From JAGXOF01 sp046545575 (GTDB taxonomy: Bacteria; Chloroflexota; Dehalococcoidia; SZUA-161; SpSt-899), in NCBI GenBank assembly GCA_046545575.1, contig JBKGZM010000027.1, forward strand, positions 1 to 22,933: a stretch of 22,933 nucleotides of DNA, given 5' to 3'. The notes under the pieces were generated by a model. It did no database searches and was not told the origin of the DNA. It worked only from the letters and a program-made list of their open reading frames with translations. Both the position numbers and the translations under genes were made by a program. This document shows, piece after piece, positions 1 through 7,518 of this stretch. Numbering within the stretch: position 1 is the first letter of the stretch; every line of letters starts with the position of its first letter.

Positions 1-743
1 AAGCCCCTGTGGCCGGAATCGCAATGGGGCTTATCACCGGTGAGGATGGGAAACATGCCGTTCTCACTGATATAGAGGGAATGGAGGACTTCTTCGGGGA
101 CATGGACTTCAAGGTGGCTGGTACCGTTGAGGGGATTACCGCGTTGCAGATGGATTTGAAGTTAAAGGGCATAGCATATGATATTGTTGAGACCGGCCTC
201 AAACAGGCGCGGGAGGCACGGCTTTTCGTTCTCCAAAAAATGGGCGAGACGATAAGTGCCAGCAGACCCCATCTTAGCCGGTATGCCCCCAAGATGACAA
301 GGTTAACCATTCCTCAGGAGAAGGTTCGTGAAGTGATTGGGCCCGGAGGCAGAGTCGTGAGGTCCATTATTCAGGATACCGGCGCCAATATCGATGTCGA
401 TTCTGACGGAACTGTTACAATTGGCGCTCCTGATGAGGAATCATGCCAGAAGGCGGTGAGCATTATAGAGGGCCTGACCCGTGACCCCCAGATCGGGGAG
501 ATCTATACGGGTAAGGTGAACTCTATTACCAGTTTTGGGGCTTTTGTTGAAATACTCCCTGGTAAGGACGGACTTGTACACATCAGCGAATTGGAACACT
601 ACCACGTGCGGAGTGTCGAGGACGTTCTATCGCTTGGTGATGAAGTCACCGTCAAGGTGATTGGGTTTGACCCTCAGGGGAAGATAAAGCTTTCCAGAAA
701 GGCTTTGTTCGATAAGCCGGAGGGTACCCGGAGAAGAGAGTAA
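1..743 (+). CDS. pnp: Polyribonucleotide nucleotidyltransferase (PNPase), 3' part only
   Basis: PNPase is a phosphate-dependent 3'-5' exoribonuclease of mRNA turnover in the cytoplasm. The gene is open from the left edge (codons in phase from base 3), so the first RNase PH domain and part of the second are missing. The visible part begins with the conserved VAGIAMGLI segment of the second RNase PH core. It continues through a KH domain (IPQEKVREVIGPGGRVVRSI, about residues 99-118 of the visible protein) and an S1 RNA-binding domain (GEIYTGKVNSITSFGAFVEI, then KDGLVHISE) ending in KIKLSRKAL. The reading frame stops at 741-743 right after the S1 domain, and a basic tail follows in another frame (separate entry). 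pnp directly upstream of dapB is an arrangement I know from Dehalococcoidia. Identification is firm; whether the stop is the true C-terminus is uncertain. Confidence 0.95.
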   Translation, partial: APVAGIAMGLITGEDGKHAVLTDIEGMEDFFGDMDFKVAGTVEGITALQMDLKLKGIAYDIVETGLKQAREARLFVLQKMGETISASRPHLSRYAPKMTRLTIPQEKVREVIGPGGRVVRSIIQDTGANIDVDSDGTVTIGAPDEESCQKAVSIIEGLTRDPQIGEIYTGKVNSITSFGAFVEILPGKDGLVHISELEHYHVRSVEDVLSLGDEVTVKVIGFDPQGKIKLSRKALFDKPEGTRRRE

Positions 744-843
744 TTCCAGGGAGCGCTCCTCCGGCAAGTTCAAAGGTGGCAGGGGGCATGACCGCTCGGG
801 CGGTCCTTCCGGGAAACCTTCAGCGAGTAAGCGAAGGTATTAA
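742..843 (+). other. Out-of-frame basic tail of PNPase (probable frameshift)
   Basis: Immediately after the pnp stop, the +1 frame (codons from 742) reads 33 residues to a TAA at 841-843. The peptide is rich in Gly, Arg, Ser and Lys and includes SSGKFKGGRGHDRSGG and ends KRRY. This composition is typical of the disordered RNA-binding tails that follow S1 domains, and a random out-of-frame stretch would not be expected to look like it. One extra base somewhere around 724-741 would explain it. That could be a real truncating mutation, a sequencing or assembly error in the purine-rich GAGAAGAGAG stretch, or less likely a programmed shift. There is no start codon or ribosome site for independent translation. 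Confidence 0.6.
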
Positions 844-939
844 TACAGTTCATTAACTGACATCTGAACTGGTTATTGTCTGTCTGCCTCGTGGGGGGCA
901 ATCTTTATTCCCCAGCAATATGAAGAGAGGGTCTTGTAG

Positions 940-1731
940 ATGATAAAGGTCATTGTTCACGGTGCTTTGGGGAGGATGGGGCAAGCGGTTATCAATGCAG
1001 TTTGCGGCGACCCCGAACTGCAAATCACGGGGGCGGTTGACGTAAAGGCGGAGCGGGATGCCCTCCATCTCCCGGATGGTGCAGGTGAGGTTCCCCTTTC
1101 TAGAAACCTCGAATCGCTACTTAAGAATTACACCCCTGATGTGATGGTGGATTTTACCCAACATGATGCGGCCATGCCCGCGATACGCACCGCAACCGAG
1201 CACCATGTAAACGTGGTGGTGGGCACGACTGGCCTGTCCGATGACGATTTTAATGAGATAGACAGGTTGGCGCAGCAGCATGGCGTAGGCGCCGTTGTGG
1301 CTCCCAACTTTTCGCTGGGCGCTGTCCTCATGATGCACCTCTCCAGCATAGCTGCCAGGTTCTTTGACTATGCGGAGATAGTGGAGATGCACCACGAGAA
1401 AAAGCTAGATTCTCCTTCGGGGACCGCTGTGATGACGGCAAAGGAGATGGCCAAAGCTAAAAAAGCCGATTTCACTTACCCCGAATCACAAAAGGAGAAC
1501 TTGCCTGGGGGGCGTGGAGCCGAGATCAGCGGCATAGGTATACACAGTGTGCGCTCGCCTGGGTTTGTGGCCAGCCAGGAAGTGATTCTGGGGACGCTGG
1601 GCCAGACTCTGCGTATTCGCCATGATCAGATCAACAGGGAGGGTTACGGCCCGGGCATTATACTCGCCGTAAAGGAAGTGGTGAAGTTGAAGAGTCTGGT
1701 CATCGGTCTGGACAAGCTTATGGGATTGTGA
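940..1731 (+). CDS. dapB: 4-hydroxy-tetrahydrodipicolinate reductase
   Basis: DapB reduces the DapA product with NAD(P)H to tetrahydrodipicolinate in the lysine/diaminopimelate pathway. The 263-residue length is normal. Seen: the N-terminal dinucleotide motif HGALGRMGQAV (residues 7-17), VVVGTTGLS (92-100), APNFSLGAVLM (121-131), and the signature EMHHEKKLDSPSGTA (149-163). In that signature H151 is the expected general acid, K155 binds substrate, and the SGT (160-162) contacts the dicarboxylate. The C-terminal block GYGPGIILAV is also typical. The ATG is preceded by AGAGAGG about nine bases upstream. The gene lies about 100 bases after the end of the pnp tail and 56 bases before asd. It is probably cotranscribed with asd and dapA, since no terminator is visible between them. 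Confidence 0.96.
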   Translation: MIKVIVHGALGRMGQAVINAVCGDPELQITGAVDVKAERDALHLPDGAGEVPLSRNLESLLKNYTPDVMVDFTQHDAAMPAIRTATEHHVNVVVGTTGLSDDDFNEIDRLAQQHGVGAVVAPNFSLGAVLMMHLSSIAARFFDYAEIVEMHHEKKLDSPSGTAVMTAKEMAKAKKADFTYPESQKENLPGGRGAEISGIGIHSVRSPGFVASQEVILGTLGQTLRIRHDQINREGYGPGIILAVKEVVKLKSLVIGLDKLMGL

Positions 1732-1787
1732 TAATGTATTCCATGCTTATCCAGTAATCTCATGCGTAGATCTACCGAAAGGATGAG

Positions 1788-2825
1788 ATGCTGCATTCTG
1801 GGGGTAACATGCGAGATTTACGAGTAGCTATTCTGGGCGCCACGGGACTTGTGGGGCAGGAATTTATAAAGATACTCAAGGAGCGGGATTTCCCGATGTC
1901 CTCTCTTCGTCTCCTTGCCTCTGGTGCCTCCGCTGGGAGGAAGCTTCTTGTCGGTGACGAGGAGCTGGAAGTTGAAGAAGCCACCAGTGAGTCCTTTGAC
2001 GGCGTCGATTTAGCGCTGTTCTCCGCTGGGGCCGGAGCAAGTCGCACATTCGCTCCTGAGGCGGTGAAAGCGGGGGCAGTAGTCGTGGATAACAGCTCTG
2101 CCTTTAGAATGGAAGAGAATGTTCCGCTTGTGGTGCCCGAGGTAAATCCCGAAGACGTTGACTACCATCCAGGAATCATCGCTAATCCCAATTGCTCCAC
2201 TATTCAGATGGTGGTGGCGCTTTATCCCTTGCACAGGGTCAACCCCATTAAAAGAATTGTTGTAGATACCTACCAGGCGGTCTCGGGCAGTGGGAAAGAG
2301 GCAATGGAGGAGCTGTCCAGTCAGACCTCCGCGCTGATGGAAGGGAAAGAGGTTACGCCGCATGTTTACCCGCATCAGATTGCCTTCAATGTTCTGCCGC
2401 ATATCGATGTGTTTCTGGACAACGGGTATTCCAAAGAGGAGTGGAAGCTGGTGCAGGAAACGAGGAAAATCATGCATGCTGATGGTCTCAACATATCCGC
2501 GACGTGTGCCCGCGTTCCTGTACACATTGGTCATAGCGAGGCTGTACATGTTGAGTTTTCCAAGCCTATGAACCCTGCTGAGGCACGCGGAATACTGGAG
2601 AATTCGCGGGGGATTATAGTATTTGATGATCTGGATATTAGCCTCTACCCGCTGGCGCAATCCGCTGCTGGGAGGGATGAAGTCTTCGTGGGGCGGATAC
2701 GTAGTGATGCTTCCCATCCCAATGGGTTGGCTATGTGGATTGTCTCGGACAATCTGCGCAAGGGAGCCGCTCTTAATGCTGTCCAGATCGCTGAAGAGTT
2801 GACGAAAAGGAACGTAATAACGTAA
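1788..2825 (+). CDS. asd: Aspartate-semialdehyde dehydrogenase
   Basis: Asd makes L-aspartate-4-semialdehyde from aspartyl phosphate with NADPH, the branch point to lysine/diaminopimelate and to threonine/methionine. Seen: the nucleotide-binding GATGLVGQE near the N-terminus, VDNSSAFRMEENVPLVVPEVN, the active-site block NPNCST with the nucleophile Cys (residue 136 from this start), TYQAVSGSGKEAMEEL, and the catalytic RVPVHIGHSEAVHVEF with its His. Two starts are possible. ATG 1788 has AAGGATGAG just upstream. ATG 1809 (MRDLRVAILGATG) has GGGGG and would place the catalytic Cys at 129, the usual position in bacterial enzymes. The difference is seven residues. Flanked by dapB and dapA, it completes the step that feeds DapA. 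Confidence 0.95.
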   Translation: MLHSGGNMRDLRVAILGATGLVGQEFIKILKERDFPMSSLRLLASGASAGRKLLVGDEELEVEEATSESFDGVDLALFSAGAGASRTFAPEAVKAGAVVVDNSSAFRMEENVPLVVPEVNPEDVDYHPGIIANPNCSTIQMVVALYPLHRVNPIKRIVVDTYQAVSGSGKEAMEELSSQTSALMEGKEVTPHVYPHQIAFNVLPHIDVFLDNGYSKEEWKLVQETRKIMHADGLNISATCARVPVHIGHSEAVHVEFSKPMNPAEARGILENSRGIIVFDDLDISLYPLAQSAAGRDEVFVGRIRSDASHPNGLAMWIVSDNLRKGAALNAVQIAEELTKRNVIT

Positions 2826-2853
2826 TATAGTATACCAATGGAAGGGAGTTTAC

Positions 2854-3753
2854 ATGGCAAAGCTTGGTCGCCTTCTCACAGCTATGGTAACGCCGTTTGA
2901 TGAAGACGGTAAGGTGGATTACGAGCAGGCCAAGAAGCTGGCACTGGCTCTGCTGGGCTCGGGCAGTGAGGGCGTAGTGATTGTGGGGACCACCGGCGAA
3001 TCACCTACCCTTGTTCGTGATGAGGAAAAGCGTTTATTTGCTGAGGTGAAGTCGGCTGTAGGTGAGCGAGGTGTTGTGGTAGCTGGCACAGGCAGCAACA
3101 GCACAGCGGAGGCTCTGGAGGCAACCAAGCAAGCAGAGGAAATCGGAGTTGATGCATGCCTACTTGTGGTCCCTTATTATAACAAGCCGACCCAGGAAGG
3201 TCTGTATGAGCACTTCAAAACCGTAGCTGAGAGCACTGGTTTGCCTTGCATACTTTATAATGTGCCGGGGCGCACGGTTGCCGCGTTGTCGGCGGAGACC
3301 ACTATCAGGTTGTCCCGAATAGATAATATTATCGGGACAAAGGAAGCCAGTGGCAATCTCAGTCAGATAGCCAGGATTATAAGCGGGACCGATGAGGACT
3401 TTTTGGTTTACAGCGGCAATGACCATGATGCTTTGCCTATACTCTCCATTGGCGGCTATGGAGTTATCAGTGTTGCGTCCCATCTGGTTGGGCTGCAGAT
3501 AAGAAAGATGATAACCAGTGCTGTTGAGGGACAGATACAGGAAGCTGGAAGGATTCATCGCGGGCTTCTTCCTCTGTTTGATGCCCTGTTCGCTGTTGCC
3601 AATCCCATCCCGATAAAATATGCACTCAATCAGGTTGGATTTAATGTTGGCAAACCCCGTCTGCCTCTTACTGTTCCCGATGAGAAGACAGCGGCCCTCA
3701 TACGGGATATCCTAAAGGAGTACCAGCTGGACCTGAAAGTTGCAGCGATATAA
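2854..3753 (+). CDS. dapA: 4-hydroxy-tetrahydrodipicolinate synthase
   Basis: DapA condenses pyruvate with aspartate semialdehyde, the committed step of lysine/diaminopimelate synthesis, through a Schiff base on a TIM barrel. The 299 residues match the family length. Seen: the N-terminal TAMVTPFDEDGKVD, the pyruvate-binding GTTGESPTL (46-54), Tyr135 in LYNVPGRT, which fits the proton-relay Tyr, and the Schiff-base Lys163 in GTKEASGNL. The ATG has a good ribosome site (GGAAGGGAG) upstream. It lies 28 bases after asd, so dapB, asd and dapA look like one operon. A 56-base gap with no obvious terminator separates it from rsmD. Confidence 0.96.
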   Translation: MAKLGRLLTAMVTPFDEDGKVDYEQAKKLALALLGSGSEGVVIVGTTGESPTLVRDEEKRLFAEVKSAVGERGVVVAGTGSNSTAEALEATKQAEEIGVDACLLVVPYYNKPTQEGLYEHFKTVAESTGLPCILYNVPGRTVAALSAETTIRLSRIDNIIGTKEASGNLSQIARIISGTDEDFLVYSGNDHDALPILSIGGYGVISVASHLVGLQIRKMITSAVEGQIQEAGRIHRGLLPLFDALFAVANPIPIKYALNQVGFNVGKPRLPLTVPDEKTAALIRDILKEYQLDLKVAAI

Positions 3754-3809
3754 AGCAGCTTGAGATCGATCTTTGAATAGCTAAATGTTACGTTTCCGTC
3801 TTTAGAACG

Positions 3810-4367
3810 ATGAGAGTAATCGCTGGTGAGTCTAAAGGACATCCCCTGAAGTGGCCAAAAGTGCCGCATATTCGCCCAACCAGCGAGAGGGTTCGCGAGG
3901 CGATTTTTTCCAGTTTGGAGACGCTCCTAGTTGATTGGTCGCGGACAGTGGACCTGTATGCAGGGACAGGAGCACTTGGCATTGAGGCTTTGAGTCGGGG
4001 TGGGGGAAATGCGGACTTCGTTGAAAAGAATCCCCGGTGCTGCTCTCTCATCAAAGATAATTTAAGGGCTACGGGGCTTATTCAGCGGGCTCAAGTTCAT
4101 TGTCTGGACGCTGTACGGGCTTTGGCAATACTGGAGGGACCATACAACCTTGTTTTACTGGACCCGCCGTATGAAGATTTTTCTCGCGATAAGATACTGG
4201 AAGAGATTGTGAATTCTCGTTTGGTAGACGAGAAAAGTGTGATTGTGATGGAGCATTCCTCGAGGTGGGCCCCGGAGACGGCATACGGGCATTTTCAAAC
4301 GGTTCGAACTATCCGGCACGGCGATACGCGTGTCTCCATATTTCGGTGTACAAGGAGGGAGAATTGA
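3810..4367 (+). CDS. rsmD: 16S rRNA (guanine(966)-N(2))-methyltransferase RsmD
   Basis: RsmD methylates G966 of 16S rRNA with S-adenosylmethionine during 30S assembly. The 185-residue protein shows the family N-terminus MRVIAGESKG followed by RPTSERVREAIFSSL (22-36). It has the SAM-binding motif VDLYAGTGALGIEALSRG (47-64), an acidic residue after it in FVEKN, and the catalytic DPPY tetrad at 118-121 (LLDPPYEDF). I kept the ATG at 3810 because it gives the canonical N-terminus, although no clear Shine-Dalgarno sequence precedes it. Its stop overlaps the start of coaD (TTGA), a pairing common in bacteria that suggests translational coupling. Confidence 0.93.
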   Translation: MRVIAGESKGHPLKWPKVPHIRPTSERVREAIFSSLETLLVDWSRTVDLYAGTGALGIEALSRGGGNADFVEKNPRCCSLIKDNLRATGLIQRAQVHCLDAVRALAILEGPYNLVLLDPPYEDFSRDKILEEIVNSRLVDEKSVIVMEHSSRWAPETAYGHFQTVRTIRHGDTRVSIFRCTRREN

Positions 4368-4849
4368 CTATCGCTCTTTACCCAGGGAGTTTTGATCCAG
4401 TTACCTATGGTCACATTGATATCGCTTCACGGGCTGTGGGGATCTTTGACGAACTCATTGTCGGTGTTTTCACTATTCCCCGGAAGAATCTCCTGTTCAC
4501 GCCCGAGGAGCGGGTAGAGCTAATGCAAAAAGCCGTAGGTCATATACCAAAGGTGCGTGTGGAATCATACACTGATTTAACTGTTAATTTCGCCAGGAGA
4601 TGTAATGCCAAGGTGATTGTTCGCGGGTTGCGAATGGCTGGTGATTTTGAGGGTGAATTTGAGATGGCATTGATGAACAAGAAGCTGGTCCCTGAGATAG
4701 AGGTAATGTGTATGATGACAAGCGCACAGTACCAGTTTGTCAGCTCTAGCCTTCTAAAGGAAGTAGCTGAGCTTGGCGGACGCGTTGAGCACTTCGTGCC
4801 CGAGCATGTAGCTACTGCTCTCAGAGAGAAACTCTACAATATGGGGTAA
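4364..4849 (+). CDS. coaD: Phosphopantetheine adenylyltransferase
   Basis: CoaD transfers AMP from ATP to 4'-phosphopantetheine, the penultimate step of coenzyme A synthesis. I place the start at TTG 4364. It gives MTIALYPGSFDP, the exact family N-terminus, is preceded by the strong ribosome site AAGGAGGGAG (4352-4361), and overlaps the rsmD stop in the tetranucleotide TTGA. The open frame continues upstream to 4265, but that part lies inside rsmD and is not homologous. The resulting 161 residues are the normal length. Seen: the nucleotidyltransferase motif TYGH (14-17), VRGLRMAGDFEGEFEMA with RGLR at 87-90, and SSSLLKEVA near 127-135. Confidence 0.95.
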   Translation: MTIALYPGSFDPVTYGHIDIASRAVGIFDELIVGVFTIPRKNLLFTPEERVELMQKAVGHIPKVRVESYTDLTVNFARRCNAKVIVRGLRMAGDFEGEFEMALMNKKLVPEIEVMCMMTSAQYQFVSSSLLKEVAELGGRVEHFVPEHVATALREKLYNMG

Positions 4850-4857
4850 GGCCCGTA

Positions 4858-4874
4858 GCTAGAGGAAATCTAGC
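4858..4874. terminator. Short hairpin between convergent coaD and ilvE
   Basis: GCTAGA, a five-base GGAAA loop and TCTAGC form a perfect 6-bp stem between the 3' ends of coaD (plus) and ilvE (minus). The stem includes the ilvE stop codon. There is no long T-run on either side, so it is at best a weak or bidirectional termination or mRNA-end structure. Confidence 0.3.
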
Positions 4875-5773
4875 CAGTGGTTGTATTGTTTGTCTTTACC
4901 TCTAACCACATCGAAGAACTTTGATTGGATTCTGGTCGTTATCTCCCCACGACCATTGTTGCCAATTGGCCTGCCATCTACTTCTCTTATAGGAGTGATC
5001 TCTGCTGCTGTTCCGGTGAGGAATGCCTCGTCGGCCAGGAACAGTTCCTCGCGAGTAAGCTCTTTGTTGGCAAAGGGAATGCCCATATCTTGGGCGATAG
5101 CTATTACTGAGTTCATGGTTATCCCGATCAGAGCCCCGGAGCTAGGTGGAGGGGTAATCAGTGTGCCATCCTTGATGATGAATAGATTCTCTCCGCTTCC
5201 CTCACACAGCCGGCCGTTGGAATTGAGCATTATCGCTTCATCAAAACCTGCATCCAGTGCTTCTAGCTTGGCCAGAACTGAATTGGCGTAGTTCGCGGAT
5301 GCTTTAGACAGTGTCGGGAGCATACGTGAGTCCACGCGCTGCCACGAGGATATCTTGCAGCGAATGCCTTTCTCTATCCCCTCGTCGCCGAGGTAGGCTC
5401 CCCATTCCCATGCAACGCACGATACGTCAACTGGATTATTGCGAGGATTCACTCCCATCTCGTTAAATCCATAAAAGGCAATTGGGCGAACGTAGCATTC
5501 CCTGAATTGGTTTGCGTTGACTACTTTCTTGACGGCTTCACATAGCTCATCAAGTGAGTACGGTATCTTCATCTGATATATCTTGGCGCTATTGAGCAGC
5601 CTTTGCATATGCTCCCTTGTGCGAAACAGCGCTGGCCCCTCTGATGTCTCATAACACCTTATGCTTTCGAATACCGCGGTCCCATAGTGCAGCGCGTGGG
5701 TTAGAACATGTACTGTGGCCTGCTCCCAGGGAATCAGTTCGCCGTTTAGCCAGATTGTCTTTGCTTTATTCAT
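4859..5773 (-). CDS. ilvE: Branched-chain amino acid aminotransferase
   Basis: This is a fold-type IV PLP aminotransferase that interconverts leucine, isoleucine and valine with their 2-oxoacids. From ATG 5773 it is 304 residues, the usual IlvE length. An upstream in-frame ATG at 5791 exists, but 5773 has a ribosome site (AAAGGAAGAG) and gives the standard N-terminus MNKAKTIWLNGELIPWEQA. Seen: HALHYGTAVFESIRCY, the Schiff-base Lys157 in LSKASANYANSVLAK, GFDEAIMLNSNGRLCEGSGENLF, which carries the PLP-binding Glu, and LTGTAAEITPIREVDGR. It is transcribed alone on the minus strand, converging with coaD, with a candidate promoter and inverted repeat upstream. D-amino-acid or 4-amino-4-deoxychorismate enzymes share the fold, but length and motifs favour IlvE. 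Confidence 0.93.
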   Translation of the reverse strand: MNKAKTIWLNGELIPWEQATVHVLTHALHYGTAVFESIRCYETSEGPALFRTREHMQRLLNSAKIYQMKIPYSLDELCEAVKKVVNANQFRECYVRPIAFYGFNEMGVNPRNNPVDVSCVAWEWGAYLGDEGIEKGIRCKISSWQRVDSRMLPTLSKASANYANSVLAKLEALDAGFDEAIMLNSNGRLCEGSGENLFIIKDGTLITPPPSSGALIGITMNSVIAIAQDMGIPFANKELTREELFLADEAFLTGTAAEITPIREVDGRPIGNNGRGEITTRIQSKFFDVVRGKDKQYNHWLDFL

Positions 5774-5814
5774 GTGGTCTCTTCCTTTCATCCAGGTTAA
5801 TAACTGCCTACGTC

Positions 5815-5843
5815 ATTTTACGAAATCTCCGTGGATTTCGCAA
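5815..5843 (-). promoter_or_regulatory. Candidate ilvE promoter with operator-like inverted repeat
   Basis: Read on the minus strand, TTGCGA (-35, plus-strand 5838-5843), a 17-base spacer and TAAAAT (-10, plus-strand 5815-5820) form a plausible sigma-70 promoter about 40 bases before ilvE. The inverted repeat CGAAATC-N6-GATTTCG (5821-5840) fills the spacer and touches the -35. That is where a repressor site would be expected. The promoter call rests on consensus match and position only. Confidence 0.45.
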
Positions 5844-5865
5844 TTGTTTATCGCATCCAAAATTC

Positions 5866-5894
5866 TTGCTTAGAAGGGCTATCTGAATTATTAT
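5866..5894 (+). promoter_or_regulatory. Candidate promoter for the unknown gene at 5935
   Basis: TTGCTT (5866-5871), 17 bases and TATTAT (5889-5894) lie about 40 bases upstream of the plus-strand gene. The site is back to back with the ilvE promoter. Both boxes are imperfect. Confidence 0.35.
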
Positions 5895-5934
5895 ATCTTC
5901 GTAGCGATGTTACGTTATGTAGTAAGGGCGCAGG

Positions 5935-6546
5935 ATGGAACTTAGTGACTTTACGGGGATAGCGATTGCTGTATCGGCGATTGTAGGGTTGGGTTTCGCC
6001 TTGGCAAGTCAGAAGAAGGGTGGCCCGAAAAAAGTGATGAAACTCCACGACCTCCTCCTCACCATTGGTCTGGATGCGTTTATACTTGAGGAAGGCGGTG
6101 AGCAGTATAATGGTCTGAAGGGCTCGTGGGGAGAGAAACCAGTGGGGGCTATCACCTTGAGTGGCAAGAATATAGAGTCGATAAATGTCATCGGTGTGGC
6201 TACCCAGCAGGGAGCGAACTACTACCTCGACTACCTTGTAAAAAGTCCGCTTACGCTTGGAATGGAAACCAGTGAAAAGACCAAAATGAGCAAAAGAAAA
6301 AGCTCGCCTCTTTGGGGTAAGACGGTTAGTATTGACTGGAAAGGAAATGATTCCCTGGCACAGGGCCTCAACTTTGACTCCTATTTGAATGATCTGCTGT
6401 TGCAGGCGGATCACAAGGGGGCTATTCAGATATTCCCGGAACCTGAGTCTGAGTATGCTAGGATCAGAACTCAGTATGCTTTACCCTCGCCGGATATGTT
6501 CGAAGCTTTGGAAATTATCGTCGGACACGTTAAGTCGTGGTCCTGA
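5935..6546 (+). CDS. Membrane-anchored protein of unknown function
   Basis: I do not recognise this 203-residue protein. It starts with a short acidic stretch, MELSDFTG, then a hydrophobic segment of about 17 residues (roughly 8-25, IAIAVSAIVGLGFALAS), then QKKGGPKK. This is the pattern of a signal anchor with a cytoplasmic positively charged side. The remaining ~170 residues are soluble and mixed alpha/beta in character, with no Cys, no obvious catalytic motif and a lysine-rich loop (SEKTKMSKRKSS). The ATG has AAGGG six bases upstream and a candidate promoter. Its last 66 bases overlap the oppositely oriented FAD protein tail to tail. The reading frame is long, has a ribosome site and encodes a coherent protein, so I consider it real; function is unknown. 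Confidence 0.72.
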   Translation: MELSDFTGIAIAVSAIVGLGFALASQKKGGPKKVMKLHDLLLTIGLDAFILEEGGEQYNGLKGSWGEKPVGAITLSGKNIESINVIGVATQQGANYYLDYLVKSPLTLGMETSEKTKMSKRKSSPLWGKTVSIDWKGNDSLAQGLNFDSYLNDLLLQADHKGAIQIFPEPESEYARIRTQYALPSPDMFEALEIIVGHVKSWS

Positions 6547-7518
6547 ATCGACGCCTCTATTGGCTGCCAACAGTGTTTCTCTGAGCCGCACGAGATCTGT
6601 TAGCTTCGGTTTTGCATCCTGGTACTTCAAGGCTCTATGAATACTGATCAAAGATGATAGAGGCAATTTACCGTTTTCCAGCATGTCCACAGCTTCCCGA
6701 ACTCCGCGAAGCCATCCAAACCTTTTCCTGATGGCCTTTTCGCAGGCTTGTATGTTCCCTGCTCCTATGTGCTGCGCTGTAATCAGGGCGCTTTCCGCCG
6801 CTGAATAAATGCCTGCCCCAAGGTAGGGGATGACAAGCCCGGCGCTTTCACCGACGGCAACAACGTTCCCGTTCACGATTGAAGAACTGGGCTCCGGGAA
6901 TCTTATCGAGTCGGAGCAACTGCACATCTCACTTGCTTTATATTCCTCTACCCTTTTCCAGACCAGTCTCTCTATCTCAGCGCTCGCGAGCGAGGATGAT
7001 CCGCCGCCTATATGTGCTTCACCATCGGCAAGAGGTATGGTCCATAGATATCCGCCCTGTATGAAGTCAAATTTGAGTTGTGTTTTTCCTGGCAGCTTCA
7101 CGTGCACCTGAAAGGTATTGGCTATCTTTTCATCATTCGCCGGAGGACTGTAGGCTCTCACTCCTGTGGCATCGACTACAACATCAAAATCACTGAGAGG
7201 GGGCGGTGCTGTGTCTACTTTCTCAGAACCAAGCAATTGCTGTATAAGCTCTGGTTTGTCTATGGAGTATGTTGAAGTTGGCAGAGTGATCCTGCCAAGT
7301 CTGATGGTTGCGTGGTGAGAGAGAATAAACGGAGTGGGGTCTATCCCTATACTTTTCAGCAACCTTAGCATGCTCTCCTGTACGCCCCACCCACAGCTCC
7401 GTATTCCACAAGCGGTCTGAGTGGCCTTGCCGTAAATGGAGAACTTGACTCCTTTTTGTCTCAGCACATGGGATAGAACTGCACCTGCAACCCCTGCGCC
7501 TGCTATTGCGCATTTCAT
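6481..7518 (-). CDS. FAD-dependent oxidoreductase, geranylgeranyl reductase-like
   Basis: The 345-residue protein begins with a Rossmann FAD motif, AIAGAGVAGAVLSHVLRQKG (GxGxxG). It has a CGIRSCGWG block near residue 37 like the Cys-Gly region of the geranylgeranyl reductase family, a second nucleotide-site strand DFDVVVDATGVRAY, and the C-terminal FAD motif GESAGLVIPYLGAGIYSAAESA. Known members reduce isoprenoid double bonds or act as flavin-dependent reductases; the substrate cannot be told here. The ATG is preceded by GAGGAG about ten bases upstream, and a TATAAT (plus-strand ATTATA at 7551-7556) lies just before that with no clear -35 box. It overlaps the unknown gene on the other strand by 66 bases at the 3' ends. 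Confidence 0.82.
   Translation of the reverse strand: MKCAIAGAGVAGAVLSHVLRQKGVKFSIYGKATQTACGIRSCGWGVQESMLRLLKSIGIDPTPFILSHHATIRLGRITLPTSTYSIDKPELIQQLLGSEKVDTAPPPLSDFDVVVDATGVRAYSPPANDEKIANTFQVHVKLPGKTQLKFDFIQGGYLWTIPLADGEAHIGGGSSSLASAEIERLVWKRVEEYKASEMCSCSDSIRFPEPSSSIVNGNVVAVGESAGLVIPYLGAGIYSAAESALITAQHIGAGNIQACEKAIRKRFGWLRGVREAVDMLENGKLPLSSLISIHRALKYQDAKPKLTDLVRLRETLLAANRGVDSGPRLNVSDDNFQSFEHIRRG

Noticed and set aside
844..939. Riboswitch upstream of dapB
   Set aside because: Lysine-pathway genes often carry a lysine riboswitch, but this interval is under 100 bases and shows no such multi-stem fold. The larger leader would be inside pnp.
2010..2717. 235-codon open frame on the minus strand within asd
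   Set aside because: It is antisense to the well-supported asd gene, has no ribosome site and shows no domain pattern.
5848..6414. 188-codon minus-strand open frame opposite the unknown membrane-anchored gene
   Set aside because: It competes with the plus-strand frame at 5935-6546. The plus-strand frame has a ribosome site, a credible signal anchor and balanced composition; the antisense one has none of these.
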